DNA from: Flavobacterium humi
GTDB taxonomy: Bacteria; Bacteroidota; Bacteroidia; Flavobacteriales; Flavobacteriaceae
Direction of reading: 5' to 3'
DNA length: 64,000 bases
Assembly: GCF_004745595.1 (NCBI RefSeq)
Contig: NZ_SRLH01000003.1
Location: 248,001-312,000, forward strand
A program made the position numbers and the translations under genes. Below the pieces are notes generated by a model. It did not search any database. It was given only the letters and a program-made list of their open reading frames with translations, and was not told the DNA's origin. Positions 36,289-45,782 of the stretch are shown one piece after another. The stretch's first letter is position 1, and each line of letters opens with the position of its first letter.

Positions 36289-37152
36289 ATGAAACTTTAT
36301 CCTATAGAAACCGGCAACTTCAAACTCGACGGAGGCGCTATGTTTGGCGTGGTGCCGAAAACCATCTGGAACAAAACCAATCCTGCAGATGAAAACAACC
36401 TGATTGACATTGGTGCGCGCTGTTTGCTGATCGAGGAAGGAAACCGGCTCATTTTGATTGACACCGGAATGGGAAACAAGCAATCCGAGAAATTTTTTGG
36501 GTATTATTCACTTTGGGGAAGCCATTCCATAGACAAGTCGTTGGCAAAATATGGTTTCCACCGGGATGACATTACCGATGTTTTCATGACACACCTCCAT
36601 TTTGACCATTGCGGCGGAAGCATCCAATGGAATAAGGACAAAACGGGTTATGAGCCGGCTTTCAAGAATGCGAAATTCTGGACCAATGACAATCATTGGC
36701 AATGGGCAACCCAACCAAACGCCAGGGAAAAAGCTTCTTTTCTTTCCGAAAACATACTGCCTATGCAGGAAAGCGGGCAGTTGCATTTCATCAAAAGGCC
36801 GGAAGGCGATTTCCTGAACCAGTCCGAATTGGATTTTGGGATTTATTTTGTGGATGGCCATACCGAAAAGATGATGATCCCGCACATCCAATACCAGGGA
36901 AAAACCATTGTATTTATGGCTGATTTGCTTCCTACAGCCGGCCACCTGCCGCTGCCTTACGTAATGGGCTACGACACCCGGCCTTTATTGACACTGCCGG
37001 AAAAAGCAAAATTCCTGACCGCTGCCGCAGAAAACAATTACTATCTGTTCCTGGAACACGATGCCCATAATGAAATCATAACGGTTGAAATGACTGAAAA
37101 AGGTGTCCGCCAAAAAGAAGTTTTTACCTGTGGGGATATCTTAACCAACTAA
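36289..37152 (+). CDS. MBL-fold metallo-hydrolase
   Basis: A 287-residue zinc hydrolase of the metallo-beta-lactamase superfamily. The metal-binding motif is H102-x-H104-x-D106-H107 in MTHLHFDHCGG, with IDTGMGNK before it, DGHTEKMMIPH and FLEHDAHNE further on. No signal peptide. It most resembles the lactonase/MBL hydrolase group, but the substrate cannot be assigned. Monocistronic, divergent from the SUF operon. Confidence 0.88.
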   Translation: MKLYPIETGNFKLDGGAMFGVVPKTIWNKTNPADENNLIDIGARCLLIEEGNRLILIDTGMGNKQSEKFFGYYSLWGSHSIDKSLAKYGFHRDDITDVFMTHLHFDHCGGSIQWNKDKTGYEPAFKNAKFWTNDNHWQWATQPNAREKASFLSENILPMQESGQLHFIKRPEGDFLNQSELDFGIYFVDGHTEKMMIPHIQYQGKTIVFMADLLPTAGHLPLPYVMGYDTRPLLTLPEKAKFLTAAAENNYYLFLEHDAHNEIITVEMTEKGVRQKEVFTCGDILTN

Positions 37153-37228
37153 AGCACAACATACAAACCCGCAGCCGCCAACTTTTGAAAACGAATAAGT
37201 TGGCGGCTGTTAATTTTATATTAAAATT

Positions 37229-37246
37229 TATTTGATATATCAAATA
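37229..37246. promoter_or_regulatory. 18-bp perfect palindrome, probable MarR operator
   Basis: TATTTGATATATCAAATA is a perfect 18-bp palindrome centred ~45 bp upstream of the MarR-type start codon. A -7-like TAATTTTG lies at 37262-37269, so a dimer bound here would cover the -33 region. The size and AT-rich symmetry are typical of MarR-family autoregulation sites. Confidence 0.6.
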
Positions 37247-37281
37247 TTGACAAATCATTTCTAATTTTGAAAAAAATATAC

Positions 37282-37716
37282 ATGGAAAAACTAAAAGACA
37301 TCACCTTTTACACCATAGACAAAGCCATAAGAACATATCGGGTTTATGCCCAGAAAAGGCTTAAAGAGTTTGGATTCAAAATAACCATAGACCAATGGCT
37401 GGTTATTAAATCAATCATGGAGAACCCAAACATCACACAACAGGAAATAGGGGAAATGGTTTTTAAAGATAATGCTTCGGTCACAAGGATTATAGCACTT
37501 TTAGTACAATCGGGGTATTTGGAACGTTCCGTCAATATGGAGGACCGAAGGAAAACAAACCTGAAAGTGACCCTAACCGGAAAACAAATCATCAAAAAAG
37601 TGCACGGCCTGGTATTGGAAAACAGGAAAACCGCACTGGAAGGAGTAACCCTTAACGAATTGGACATTTTGAATAAAACATTAAATCAAATCATCAGGAA
37701 CTGTAAATCAGCATAG
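37282..37716 (+). CDS. MarR-family transcriptional regulator
   Basis: A 144-residue winged-helix regulator. The MarR fold is seen from QWLVIKSIMENPNITQQEIGEMV through the recognition helix DNASVTRIIALLVQSGYLER and the wing EDRRKTNLKVTLTGKQ. The ATG at 37282 (MEKLKDITF) is preferred; a TTG 15 bases upstream overlaps the -7-like sequence. It has a palindromic putative operator just upstream. The next gene, a PDZ-hydrolase, follows after 29 bp and is probably its regulated partner. Confidence 0.88.
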   Translation: MEKLKDITFYTIDKAIRTYRVYAQKRLKEFGFKITIDQWLVIKSIMENPNITQQEIGEMVFKDNASVTRIIALLVQSGYLERSVNMEDRRKTNLKVTLTGKQIIKKVHGLVLENRKTALEGVTLNELDILNKTLNQIIRNCKSA

Positions 37717-37745
37717 TTTCAATCATCAATCAAACAACAAACATC

Positions 37746-39104
37746 ATGGTACGATTAGCCTGGACCTTAGCCCTCATTCTGATCACAGCAATAACCACCG
37801 TACTTCGTGCACAAAGCCCTGTTCCGGTTGCCGGGGAAACTTTCCCTGAGCGTAAGGCTTTCATAGGTTTTTTGGGCAAACCTACCGAAAAAGGAATCAG
37901 TATCGATTCGGTCCTGCCGAATTCGACAGCATCCAAACTCAAACTCAAAAAAGGAGATGTAATCCAGTCCATCAACGGAAACGCCACCTCAACTTTGGAA
38001 TTGTATGCCGCAGCAGCCTCCGCCATCAGGGCAAATGACAAAATAACCGCTCAGTACACCCGAAATGGAAAAACGGCGACAGCCACAACAAAAGCCGTTG
38101 TAAAACCACTGGAAACATCGGTCGTGGCCGATATAATGTATGATTGGGTACGATTTAGGAACGGTTATTTAAGGACCATCACTCGAAAACCGAAAGGAAA
38201 AGAAAACGTCCCTTGCATTTTACTAATCCCAGGTTACGGTTGCGGAAGTATCGAAAATTACAGCAAAAGCTACAATGGAAAACTCATGGACGAATGGCTC
38301 AAAAACGGTTTTGCCGTAGTGACCATTGAAAAATCAGGATTGGGAGACAGTTTCGGTTGTGAAGCTTGCGCTGAAGCAGATTTGCTTACCGATATTGAAA
38401 GTTTCGATGCAGGCTACAGCTATATGGAGCGGCTTTCGTTTGTAGACAAGGCCAATTTATTTATCTGGGGGCATTCGATGGGTGGCACGATAGCTCCGGA
38501 AGTCGCCAAAAAACACCATCCCAAAGGCGTCATGGTCTTTGGTTCCGTGTTTCGCCCATGGAGCGAATTCCTGCTGGAAATGCATCGGGTCCAAAAACCT
38601 TTATTGGAAAACCTGACGTATCAGCAAACCGAAGATTTCACCCGTAAAATCCAGAAAATCTATTATGAGTTCTTTGTGTTGAAAAAATCGCCTGCCACAT
38701 TATCGGAAAACCCGGAATACAACGCCCTGGTCGTTTCGGAATTGAATTACAAGCCCGGAAGCACCAATATGTGGGGAAGATCCTGGAAATTCTGGCAGCA
38801 GCTTGATACTTTGGACCTGGCCAAAAGCTGGCAGGAAGTCAACTGCCCTGTCCTCATCCTGCACGGCGGGACCGATTACGAGCAATGTTCATTGGTAGAA
38901 CCTATGCTCACCCAGAAAACAATTAATGAAAAACACCCCAATACCGCTACCTGGATCACCATTCCCGACCTGGATCATTTTATGATGAAAAGCAAGGATT
39001 GGCCGGAAGCTGTCAAAAACTTCAACGAACAACAATATGCCAAAGGGAATTTTAATGAAAAGATTGCCCAGGAAACCGTCAAATGGCTACAATCAAAAGT
39101 GTAA
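37746..39104 (+). CDS. Exported PDZ and alpha/beta-hydrolase fusion
   Basis: A 452-residue protein with a signal peptide (to about residue 22, VLRAQ). A PDZ domain (about 35-105) shows FIGFLGKPTEKGISIDSVLPNSTA and LKKGDVIQSING. The C-terminal alpha/beta hydrolase has nucleophile Ser244 in GHSMGG, a GYGCGSIENY oxyanion-type turn, Asp in LHGGTDYEQC and His in PDLDHFMM. It is probably a periplasmic or surface serine esterase or peptidase. It is downstream of, and likely controlled by, the MarR regulator. Confidence 0.85.
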   Translation: MVRLAWTLALILITAITTVLRAQSPVPVAGETFPERKAFIGFLGKPTEKGISIDSVLPNSTASKLKLKKGDVIQSINGNATSTLELYAAAASAIRANDKITAQYTRNGKTATATTKAVVKPLETSVVADIMYDWVRFRNGYLRTITRKPKGKENVPCILLIPGYGCGSIENYSKSYNGKLMDEWLKNGFAVVTIEKSGLGDSFGCEACAEADLLTDIESFDAGYSYMERLSFVDKANLFIWGHSMGGTIAPEVAKKHHPKGVMVFGSVFRPWSEFLLEMHRVQKPLLENLTYQQTEDFTRKIQKIYYEFFVLKKSPATLSENPEYNALVVSELNYKPGSTNMWGRSWKFWQQLDTLDLAKSWQEVNCPVLILHGGTDYEQCSLVEPMLTQKTINEKHPNTATWITIPDLDHFMMKSKDWPEAVKNFNEQQYAKGNFNEKIAQETVKWLQSKV

Positions 39105-39144
39105 GTTTTTTAAGCAAAATCATATAAAGTAATGTTAAAAAATA

Positions 39145-39152
39145 TAACTTTG
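39145..39152 (+). promoter_or_regulatory. -7 element for the S8 peptidase gene
   Basis: TAACTTTG matches TAnnTTTG, 40 bp upstream of the ATG; no clear -33 TTG at standard spacing. Confidence 0.4.
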
Positions 39153-39192
39153 TTAGATTAATGCAGATTTTTACACTTATTAAATCCAAAAC

Positions 39193-40800
39193 ATGAGAAT
39201 TTTAAAAACCATTACTTTTACCGGAGCCATTGCCTTAGCTATTGCAAGTTGCAGCGCTCCAAAAGGCATCGTAAGTACCAACCCGGCTAAAATTGATGTC
39301 AGACCATTCAAAACCACTAAACTTTCCGATACACAATTGCAACGCTGGAGCCATTTCGACCTGGACAAAGACACAGTGCCTGGTATGAGTGTAGACAGGG
39401 CTTATGCCGAATTGCTAAAAGGCAAAAAAGGAACCAAAGTAGTTGTCGGTGTTGTGGATTCAGGTGTAGATATCGAACACGAAGATTTACAGGGTGAAAT
39501 CTGGAACAATCCAAAAGAAATAGCCGGAAACAAAAAAGACGATGACAACAATGGTTATGTTGATGATATCCACGGATGGAACTTCCTGGGTGATGCCGAC
39601 AACGAACAGCTAGAATTGACGCGTATAGTCAAAAAAGGCAACGACGGTTCGGTACAATTTGAAAATGCCAAAGCAGAACTGGAGCACAAAACAGCAGAAC
39701 TGGCTCCGCAAAAACAGCAATTGGATTTTATCCTTGCCGGAGACAAAGCCGTAGCAGATTACCTTAAAAAGAAAGACTATACTGCCGAAGACGCTAAAAA
39801 AATACAAACTACAGACCAGGCTTTGTCACAATACAAAGCGATGATGGTTCAAATCCTGACGTCTACGCCAAGAGCGGAATTTGACGCGCAAATGCAGGAA
39901 TACAAAGACTATGTTTACGATCAGGTGAACTACAACCTGAATACTTCTTTTGACGGGCGTAAAATTGTTGGGGACAACCCGAACGACATCAACGACACAA
40001 AATACGGGAACAATAACGTTATCGGGCCTAAAAAAGACGGTGCCAAACACGGAACACACGTAGCAGGTATTATCGCTGCCGTTCGCGGGAATAACAAAGG
40101 TGGAGACGGAATTGCCTCCAACAACGTTCAGATCATGGCCGTTCGTGCGGTTCCGAACGGAGACGAGTACGACAAGGATATTGCCTTAGCGATCCGTTAT
40201 GCGGTTGACAATGGTGCCAAAGTAATCAACGGAAGTTTCGGAAAAGGCTTCTCCCCAAACAAACAATGGGTTTATGACGCTATCAAATATGCGGCATCCA
40301 AAGACGTCCTTTTTGTACATGCTGCAGGAAACGATGCCGAGGATATCGATACGGCGCCGAATTTCCCTAACGATGCTGACGGCAAAAACCCGGAGTATGC
40401 AGACAACGTAATCACTATCGGTGCTTTGAATTATGAGTACGGACCAGGCCTGATGGCTGATTTTTCCAACTACGGAAAAGAAAATGTAGATGTTTTTGCT
40501 CCTGGTGTAAAAATTTACGCTACCACGCCAAACAATACCTACGAATACCTGCAGGGAACCTCAATGGCTTCCCCAAATGTTGCCGGTGTAGCTGCCTTGA
40601 TCCGTTCTTACTATCCTAGCCTGACCGCTTCGCAAGTAAAACACATCCTTATGGATTCCGGAACCGAATTGACCACTCCTATCAACCTGGCGGGTTCGGA
40701 AGGCAAAACACAAACTACATTGGCTGCCATTTCCAAAACCGGTAAAATCGTAAATGCTTACAATGCTTTGATTTTAGCCGAAAAGCTAGCTAAAAAATAA
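39193..40800 (+). CDS. S8 (subtilisin-family) peptidase lipoprotein
   Basis: A 535-residue exported subtilase with lipobox IASC near residue 20. The catalytic triad is Asp89 (VVDSGVDIEHEDL), His286 (KHGTHVAGI) and Ser457 (GTSMASPNVAG). The Asp-His spacing of 197 residues is much longer than in subtilisin. The extra region (about 130-270) is helical and highly charged (ENAKAELEHKTAELAPQKQQ). No T9SS tail is present, so it is membrane-tethered rather than released. It is followed by an intrinsic terminator. Confidence 0.92.
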   Translation: MRILKTITFTGAIALAIASCSAPKGIVSTNPAKIDVRPFKTTKLSDTQLQRWSHFDLDKDTVPGMSVDRAYAELLKGKKGTKVVVGVVDSGVDIEHEDLQGEIWNNPKEIAGNKKDDDNNGYVDDIHGWNFLGDADNEQLELTRIVKKGNDGSVQFENAKAELEHKTAELAPQKQQLDFILAGDKAVADYLKKKDYTAEDAKKIQTTDQALSQYKAMMVQILTSTPRAEFDAQMQEYKDYVYDQVNYNLNTSFDGRKIVGDNPNDINDTKYGNNNVIGPKKDGAKHGTHVAGIIAAVRGNNKGGDGIASNNVQIMAVRAVPNGDEYDKDIALAIRYAVDNGAKVINGSFGKGFSPNKQWVYDAIKYAASKDVLFVHAAGNDAEDIDTAPNFPNDADGKNPEYADNVITIGALNYEYGPGLMADFSNYGKENVDVFAPGVKIYATTPNNTYEYLQGTSMASPNVAGVAALIRSYYPSLTASQVKHILMDSGTELTTPINLAGSEGKTQTTLAAISKTGKIVNAYNALILAEKLAKK

Positions 40801-40831
40801 ATTCAAAATACACAAATACAATCATGAATAT

Positions 40832-40865
40832 CCTGCAATGCCATTAGCGTTGCAGGTTTTCTTTT
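40832..40865 (+). terminator. Terminator after the S8 peptidase gene
   Basis: Stem CCTGCAA / TTGCAGG with an 11-base loop and a TTTTCTTTT tail. Confidence 0.7.
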
Positions 40866-40881
40866 AAAAGAGAACAACACA

Positions 40882-42759
40882 ATGAAAAAACTTTTATTTC
40901 TTTCCTTATTGGTTTCTTCGGCTGTGCTGGCACAAAAAAACCCAAATCCCGGGTATTGGCAACAGCATGCAGATTACAAGATGAATGTAACCATGGATGT
41001 GAAAAACTACCAGTACAAAGGGACACAAACCTTGGTCTACACCAACAATTCCCCAGATACGCTCCACCGGGTATATTACCATCTGTTCAATAATGCGTTC
41101 CAGCCTAATAGCCCTATGGATGCAAGGCTCAAAACCATTGCCGATCCGGACGGAAGGATGGTAACCAAAGTAAAAGTGGATGGAAAAGATGTAAAGCAAA
41201 GCCGTATTTCGGCATTAAAACCGAACGAAATCGGTTACCTGAAAATCTCAAACCTGAAACAAGATGGCGTGGCCCTGGAAAACAAAGTGGTCAGCACAAT
41301 ACTCGAAGTTACTTTGGCGAAAGCCTTGTTGCCTGGAGCTTCCACAACTTTTACCCTTGATTTTGACGGACAGGTCCCGGTACAAATACGCCGCTCGGGA
41401 AGAAACAATAAAGAAGGCGTAGAACTTTCTATGGCGCAATGGTATCCTAAAATGGCCGAATACGATTACGAAGGCTGGCAGGCCGATCCGTACATTGCCC
41501 GTGAATTCCATGGTGTATGGGGTAATTTCGATGTAAACATCACCATTGATAAAGACTATGTTTTAGGCGGGAGCGGTTATTTGCAGAACGCGAATGAAAT
41601 AGGCTATAATTATCAGGATGAAGGGGTTGTGGTCAAACTTCCAAAGAAAACCAAAACCCTGACCTGGCATTTTATAGCGCCAAACGTGCATGACTTTACC
41701 TGGGCAGCCGACAAAAATTACATCCATGACAAACTGCTTGCCGAAAATGGCGTCATGCTGCATTTCCTATACAAAAACAACCCGAAAATCATCGACAACT
41801 GGAAAAACCTGCAGCCGAAAACCGCACAATTGATGTCCATCTACAACAAAACGGTCGGCCAGTATCCGTACAAACAATATTCGGTAATTCAAGGAGGCGA
41901 TGGCGGCATGGAATACGCCATGTGTACTTTGATTGTTGGAGAAGGCACTCCGGAAGGTTTAGTTGGCGTTACCGCACACGAAATGGCACATTCCTGGTTC
42001 CAGCACGTACTGGCTTCCAACGAAAGCAAAAACAGCTGGATGGACGAAGGTTTTACTACCTGGCTGGAAAACTATGGCCTAAACGAGATTGCCGAGAAAA
42101 AACTGGCCAATCCGCATGAGGATTCCTATACGGGTTATTTCAATTTGGTAAAATCCGGGAAAGAACAACCGCAAACTATCCATTCGGACCGTTATGACGA
42201 AAACAAAAGCTACAGCACCGATGCCTACAGCAAAGGAAACCTTTTCCTGACACAATTGGAATACCTTATAGGACATGACAATTTCATGAAAACTCTCAAA
42301 CGTTATTATAACGATTATAAGTTTACACATCCGACGCCAAACGACATCAAACATACGGCTGAAAAAATTTCGGGTGCAAACCTGGACTGGTACCTCAACG
42401 ACTGGACCAAAACCACCAACACCATTGATTACGGCATTAGATCGGTAATGGAAAACGGCAAAACAACAAAAGTTACCCTGGAGCGCATAGGCCGCATGCC
42501 GATGCCTTTGGATATCATAGTGGTATATGAAGATGGCAGCGCCGAGACTTTTTATATTCCTTTAACGCTGATGCGCTGGACAAAAGAAAATCCGTTCCCG
42601 AACGTACAACGCACCGTCCTGGACGGATGGGACTGGGCTTACCCTACGTTTGAATTCACTATCAATAAAGAAAAAGGAGCGATCAAAGCCATTGCCCTTG
42701 ACCCGATGGAATTGATGGCCGATGTGAACCGAACCAATAATGTTTTCGAGAAGAAATAA
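40882..42759 (+). CDS. M1-family metallopeptidase
   Basis: A 625-residue exported zinc aminopeptidase-type enzyme. The signal peptide ends VLAQ (~18). The exopeptidase motif is GGDGGMEYAM, and zinc ligands are H366-E367-x-x-H370 in AHEMAHSWF with the third Glu in NSWMDEGF about 19 residues later. The C-terminal part lacks the long ERAP-like domain, as is usual for the short Bacteroidota M1 enzymes. It is separated from the S8 gene by a terminator, so it is transcribed independently. Confidence 0.92.
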   Translation: MKKLLFLSLLVSSAVLAQKNPNPGYWQQHADYKMNVTMDVKNYQYKGTQTLVYTNNSPDTLHRVYYHLFNNAFQPNSPMDARLKTIADPDGRMVTKVKVDGKDVKQSRISALKPNEIGYLKISNLKQDGVALENKVVSTILEVTLAKALLPGASTTFTLDFDGQVPVQIRRSGRNNKEGVELSMAQWYPKMAEYDYEGWQADPYIAREFHGVWGNFDVNITIDKDYVLGGSGYLQNANEIGYNYQDEGVVVKLPKKTKTLTWHFIAPNVHDFTWAADKNYIHDKLLAENGVMLHFLYKNNPKIIDNWKNLQPKTAQLMSIYNKTVGQYPYKQYSVIQGGDGGMEYAMCTLIVGEGTPEGLVGVTAHEMAHSWFQHVLASNESKNSWMDEGFTTWLENYGLNEIAEKKLANPHEDSYTGYFNLVKSGKEQPQTIHSDRYDENKSYSTDAYSKGNLFLTQLEYLIGHDNFMKTLKRYYNDYKFTHPTPNDIKHTAEKISGANLDWYLNDWTKTTNTIDYGIRSVMENGKTTKVTLERIGRMPMPLDIIVVYEDGSAETFYIPLTLMRWTKENPFPNVQRTVLDGWDWAYPTFEFTINKEKGAIKAIALDPMELMADVNRTNNVFEKK

Positions 42760-42778
42760 TTCCACATAAAACAAATTA

Positions 42779-42813
42779 TAAAAAAGGATTGTCTTGATAG
42801 ATGATCCTTTTTT
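42779..42813 (+). terminator. Terminator after the M1 peptidase gene
   Basis: Stem AAAAAGGAT / ATCCTTTTT around an 11-base loop, T-rich tail. Confidence 0.65.
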
Positions 42814-42961
42814 GTTGGTTTTCTTCAATTGCAACCAACATTCCCTCCTTTATTACTGAAATCCAACCCCTTACTCCATTTAAATTTCTTAATCTTTTCT
42901 AAAGGAATATTGTAAATACCTTCTTTCACGATATATTTACGAAATTCAAAAAATGATTTCC

Positions 42962-43702
42962 ATGAAAAGGATGTATGCCGCGTTTCTTATTCTTTTGAAC
43001 CTTTCTGTATTTGCCCAAACCCCGGTAGACAATACCTTGTATGCACACGCACTCAAGGCCCCGAAAACCACTGATGTCAAACTCCTGGCGCGCTACTTGA
43101 GTTCCGGTCCTATAAAATCGGAAGCCAAAACGGTGGAAACTTTCTTTTATTGGATAGCCCAAAATATTGCATACGATACCGTACTTTTCAAAAAAGGAAC
43201 CATTATGGAAGAGGATGTGACTGTGGCCAAAACCCTGAAGAACAAAAAATCAGTCTGTGCCGGATATTCGCAACTGCTGTTAGAATTGTGTAATGCTGCA
43301 CAGATAGAATGCCTTATCATTGAAGGTACGGCGCGGTATTACAATATGGGGCCTAATGGAGCCGGCCATGCCTGGAATGCCGTAAAAATCAACGGGAAAT
43401 GGGAACTTATCGATACTACCTGGGGTTCCGGATACCTGGATGACACCGGGAAATTCAAAAAACATCTTGATTTAAAATATTTTTTGGCCGATCCCGAATT
43501 TATGATCATCGAGCATTTCCCAAACGACCATGCCTGGCAATTAATGGAAAAACCGGTTAGCAGCACTGTTTTTGACGGAAAGGAATGGGAAGAAAAAAGG
43601 CTCAGGCTATTTTATAACCTGACGGATGATGATGCGTATGCCACTTATAAGCAACGGATGAAACAAGCCAAAACAGCTCCTAAAACAAAAAAGAGCATAT
43701 AA
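42962..43702 (+). CDS. Exported transglutaminase-like protein
   Basis: A 246-residue protein with a signal peptide ending VFAQT (~18). The papain-like transglutaminase core shows Cys99 in SVCAGYSQLL, His136 in GHAWNAVKI and Asp151 in LIDTTWGSGY. Bacterial proteins of this type are usually cysteine proteases or amidases, not crosslinkers. The ATG at 42962 is chosen over one 9 bases upstream because it begins the signal peptide cleanly. Confidence 0.87.
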   Translation: MKRMYAAFLILLNLSVFAQTPVDNTLYAHALKAPKTTDVKLLARYLSSGPIKSEAKTVETFFYWIAQNIAYDTVLFKKGTIMEEDVTVAKTLKNKKSVCAGYSQLLLELCNAAQIECLIIEGTARYYNMGPNGAGHAWNAVKINGKWELIDTTWGSGYLDDTGKFKKHLDLKYFLADPEFMIIEHFPNDHAWQLMEKPVSSTVFDGKEWEEKRLRLFYNLTDDDAYATYKQRMKQAKTAPKTKKSI

Positions 43703-43750
43703 AAATAATTAGAATCGGTAATCAAAAAGTATTTTCATTACTTTTAAAAC

Positions 43751-44554
43751 ATGACACTCCAACTCAAAGAAGGTGAATATTTCGGAAAAAACACACTGGC
43801 TCAGGAAGATGACGCTTTCAAATTTAGCCTGCAGCGCTATGAGCCGGGTTTCAGCATTTCGGAACATTACCACGAAAACGATTATATCAGCATCCTGACC
43901 CGAGGCACTTATCTGGAAAAAACCAAAACAGAACAAAGCGGCATCGAAGCCGGAAATATCATCTTCCGCCCCAAAGAATACAACCACAGCAATGCTTTTA
44001 CGGAAAACGGCGGCACCTGTTTTAATATAGAATTCAAAAAAGACTGGGCCAAAACCCTCGATTTCAAATTCCGGTTGCCCGCAGGATTCAAGAATTATAA
44101 AACCGGCCTTTTTGCCCCGTTTTATACCTTGGTACACCAATTTGTAAACCATCAGGTTGTGCCGGAAAACAATACCGAATTGATTTATGAATGGCTTTTC
44201 CAGATCAACCAGGACATTCCTATTGCCGGCCGCCAGCCCTGGATTGCAAAGGTCAAAACGATATTGGAAGAGGAACTGGCCGTTTTTCATTCGTTGTCTT
44301 CCCTTTCCGAAAGGATTTTTGTGCATCCGGTATACCTTTCGGGCACTTTCAAGAAAAAAACAGGTATGACCGTGAGCGAATACCAGTTGGAAATGAAGCT
44401 CAAAAACGCCATGCACCTTCTTTTAAACACCCAATCATCCATTACCGAAATAGGATTTGGCAACGGTTTTTTTGACGATGCACATTTCATCCATGCCTTC
44501 AAAAACAAGTACGGCGTTTCCCCATACCAATTCCGCCAGGCGTTAAAAAGTTAA
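43751..44554 (+). CDS. AraC-family transcriptional regulator
   Basis: A 267-residue regulator. The N-terminal part is cupin-like (ISEHYHENDYISILTRGTYLEK, about 35-60). The C-terminal double helix-turn-helix includes YPVYL-type linker residues, VSEYQLEMKLKNAMHLLL and the hallmark IGFGNGFFDDAHFIHAFKNK, then GVSPYQFR. It is monocistronic, lying between two exported-protein genes; its targets and inducer are not evident. Confidence 0.9.
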   Translation: MTLQLKEGEYFGKNTLAQEDDAFKFSLQRYEPGFSISEHYHENDYISILTRGTYLEKTKTEQSGIEAGNIIFRPKEYNHSNAFTENGGTCFNIEFKKDWAKTLDFKFRLPAGFKNYKTGLFAPFYTLVHQFVNHQVVPENNTELIYEWLFQINQDIPIAGRQPWIAKVKTILEEELAVFHSLSSLSERIFVHPVYLSGTFKKKTGMTVSEYQLEMKLKNAMHLLLNTQSSITEIGFGNGFFDDAHFIHAFKNKYGVSPYQFRQALKS

Positions 44555-44608
44555 TCTCATACAATTTTTATTCATCAGGTCCGAATAATTTTGTAGAAAA
44601 CTACCGCT

Positions 44609-45700
44609 ATGAAAACCTTCACACTCACCCTCTTGCTTTTATGTTCCGCTTTAGGAATAACAGCACAAAACCAGGCCAACGACAGCATCAAACTGGATTA
44701 CACCAAGATTTATGCTTTGGGTTTGGATGGAAATCCTATAGCTGCCTTGCCTTTGCTGGAAATGGCTCCGTCGCGGAAAGCATCACAAAAAGACCTGAAA
44801 TTCAAAACCGCCTTTGAAAACCGTTTCAAATTCACAGCAGACCAAAGCGATTTCCTAAGTTCCCGGAAATCAAAAATAGATGATTTACTATTGATTTACA
44901 GGGATTACTGGCGAATGTCCTTCTCAAACCGGAAAGACAACAACGATACGCTGATTATGCGAAATGTAACTCATTTCCTGAAAACGAATTTCCCACCAGC
45001 TCAAAACCTAACCCTGAACGAAGACAGTATTGATGTATACCAAAAAAAATACATCACCAGCCTGGGCTATCATACTACAGGCTTTGGAAAAACCGGAGGC
45101 CTCTATGATTTGCTGGTTTGGAAAACCGAAAAAGATACCGTTTACAAACTCCGTTACGAAGGAAAACAAACGCCGGTCAAGATTTATTTTATGGACGATT
45201 TCATTACGTTGGGTTGGAGCGAATATGCCACATTAGGCCGTTACCATCCTGCAGGCTGGGCCACCAAAGAGGCTTTGTTTTGTGTTCGGAAATCTTATGA
45301 TACAACCTCTGAAACCTTCAAGGTAAGCTACCTTGGCCATGAAGGGCGCCATTTTGCGGATTACAAATTATTCCCGAAACTGAAAGGCGTGGGTTCAGCC
45401 GATCTGGAATACCGCGGGAAACTAACCGAATTGTCGCTTTATTCGGAAGAAGGGCTCTTTAAACGAATACAATTCTTCATCAATAACGCTAATTATGACA
45501 GTGAAAACGGGCATTCCATCGCTGCTTTTTGCGTCATCCGGGATTTGTCCCGGGTTTTCTTCCACAACGAATTTGAAAAAGACCTGGAAAAATGGAAAGC
45601 CATCCCAGTGCGGAAAATAAACAAAGCTTCGGCCAAACTCCTGGAACAAAACACAAAGGCACTGCAGCAAATCCCGGAGGTGGAAAAGTTTATTAAATAA
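44609..45700 (+). CDS. Exported protein with HExxH-like motif, unknown family
   Basis: A 363-residue protein with a signal peptide ending GITAQN (~20). The only motif noticed is H244-E-G-R-H248 in LGHEGRHFADYK, followed by ADLEYRGKLTE. This could be a gluzincin-type zinc site, but no family is recognised. The C-terminal 30 residues have a degraded copy ~0.9 kb downstream (46514-46598), showing that a relative once existed there. Function unknown. Confidence 0.75.
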   Translation: MKTFTLTLLLLCSALGITAQNQANDSIKLDYTKIYALGLDGNPIAALPLLEMAPSRKASQKDLKFKTAFENRFKFTADQSDFLSSRKSKIDDLLLIYRDYWRMSFSNRKDNNDTLIMRNVTHFLKTNFPPAQNLTLNEDSIDVYQKKYITSLGYHTTGFGKTGGLYDLLVWKTEKDTVYKLRYEGKQTPVKIYFMDDFITLGWSEYATLGRYHPAGWATKEALFCVRKSYDTTSETFKVSYLGHEGRHFADYKLFPKLKGVGSADLEYRGKLTELSLYSEEGLFKRIQFFINNANYDSENGHSIAAFCVIRDLSRVFFHNEFEKDLEKWKAIPVRKINKASAKLLEQNTKALQQIPEVEKFIK

Positions 45701-45782
45701 TACGGTTTTGTTATATTTGCGGAAGATGATTCCTGTTGCGTTTTCTATTTAGCAATTGTGCAAAACCATAACCCTTAAAGAC

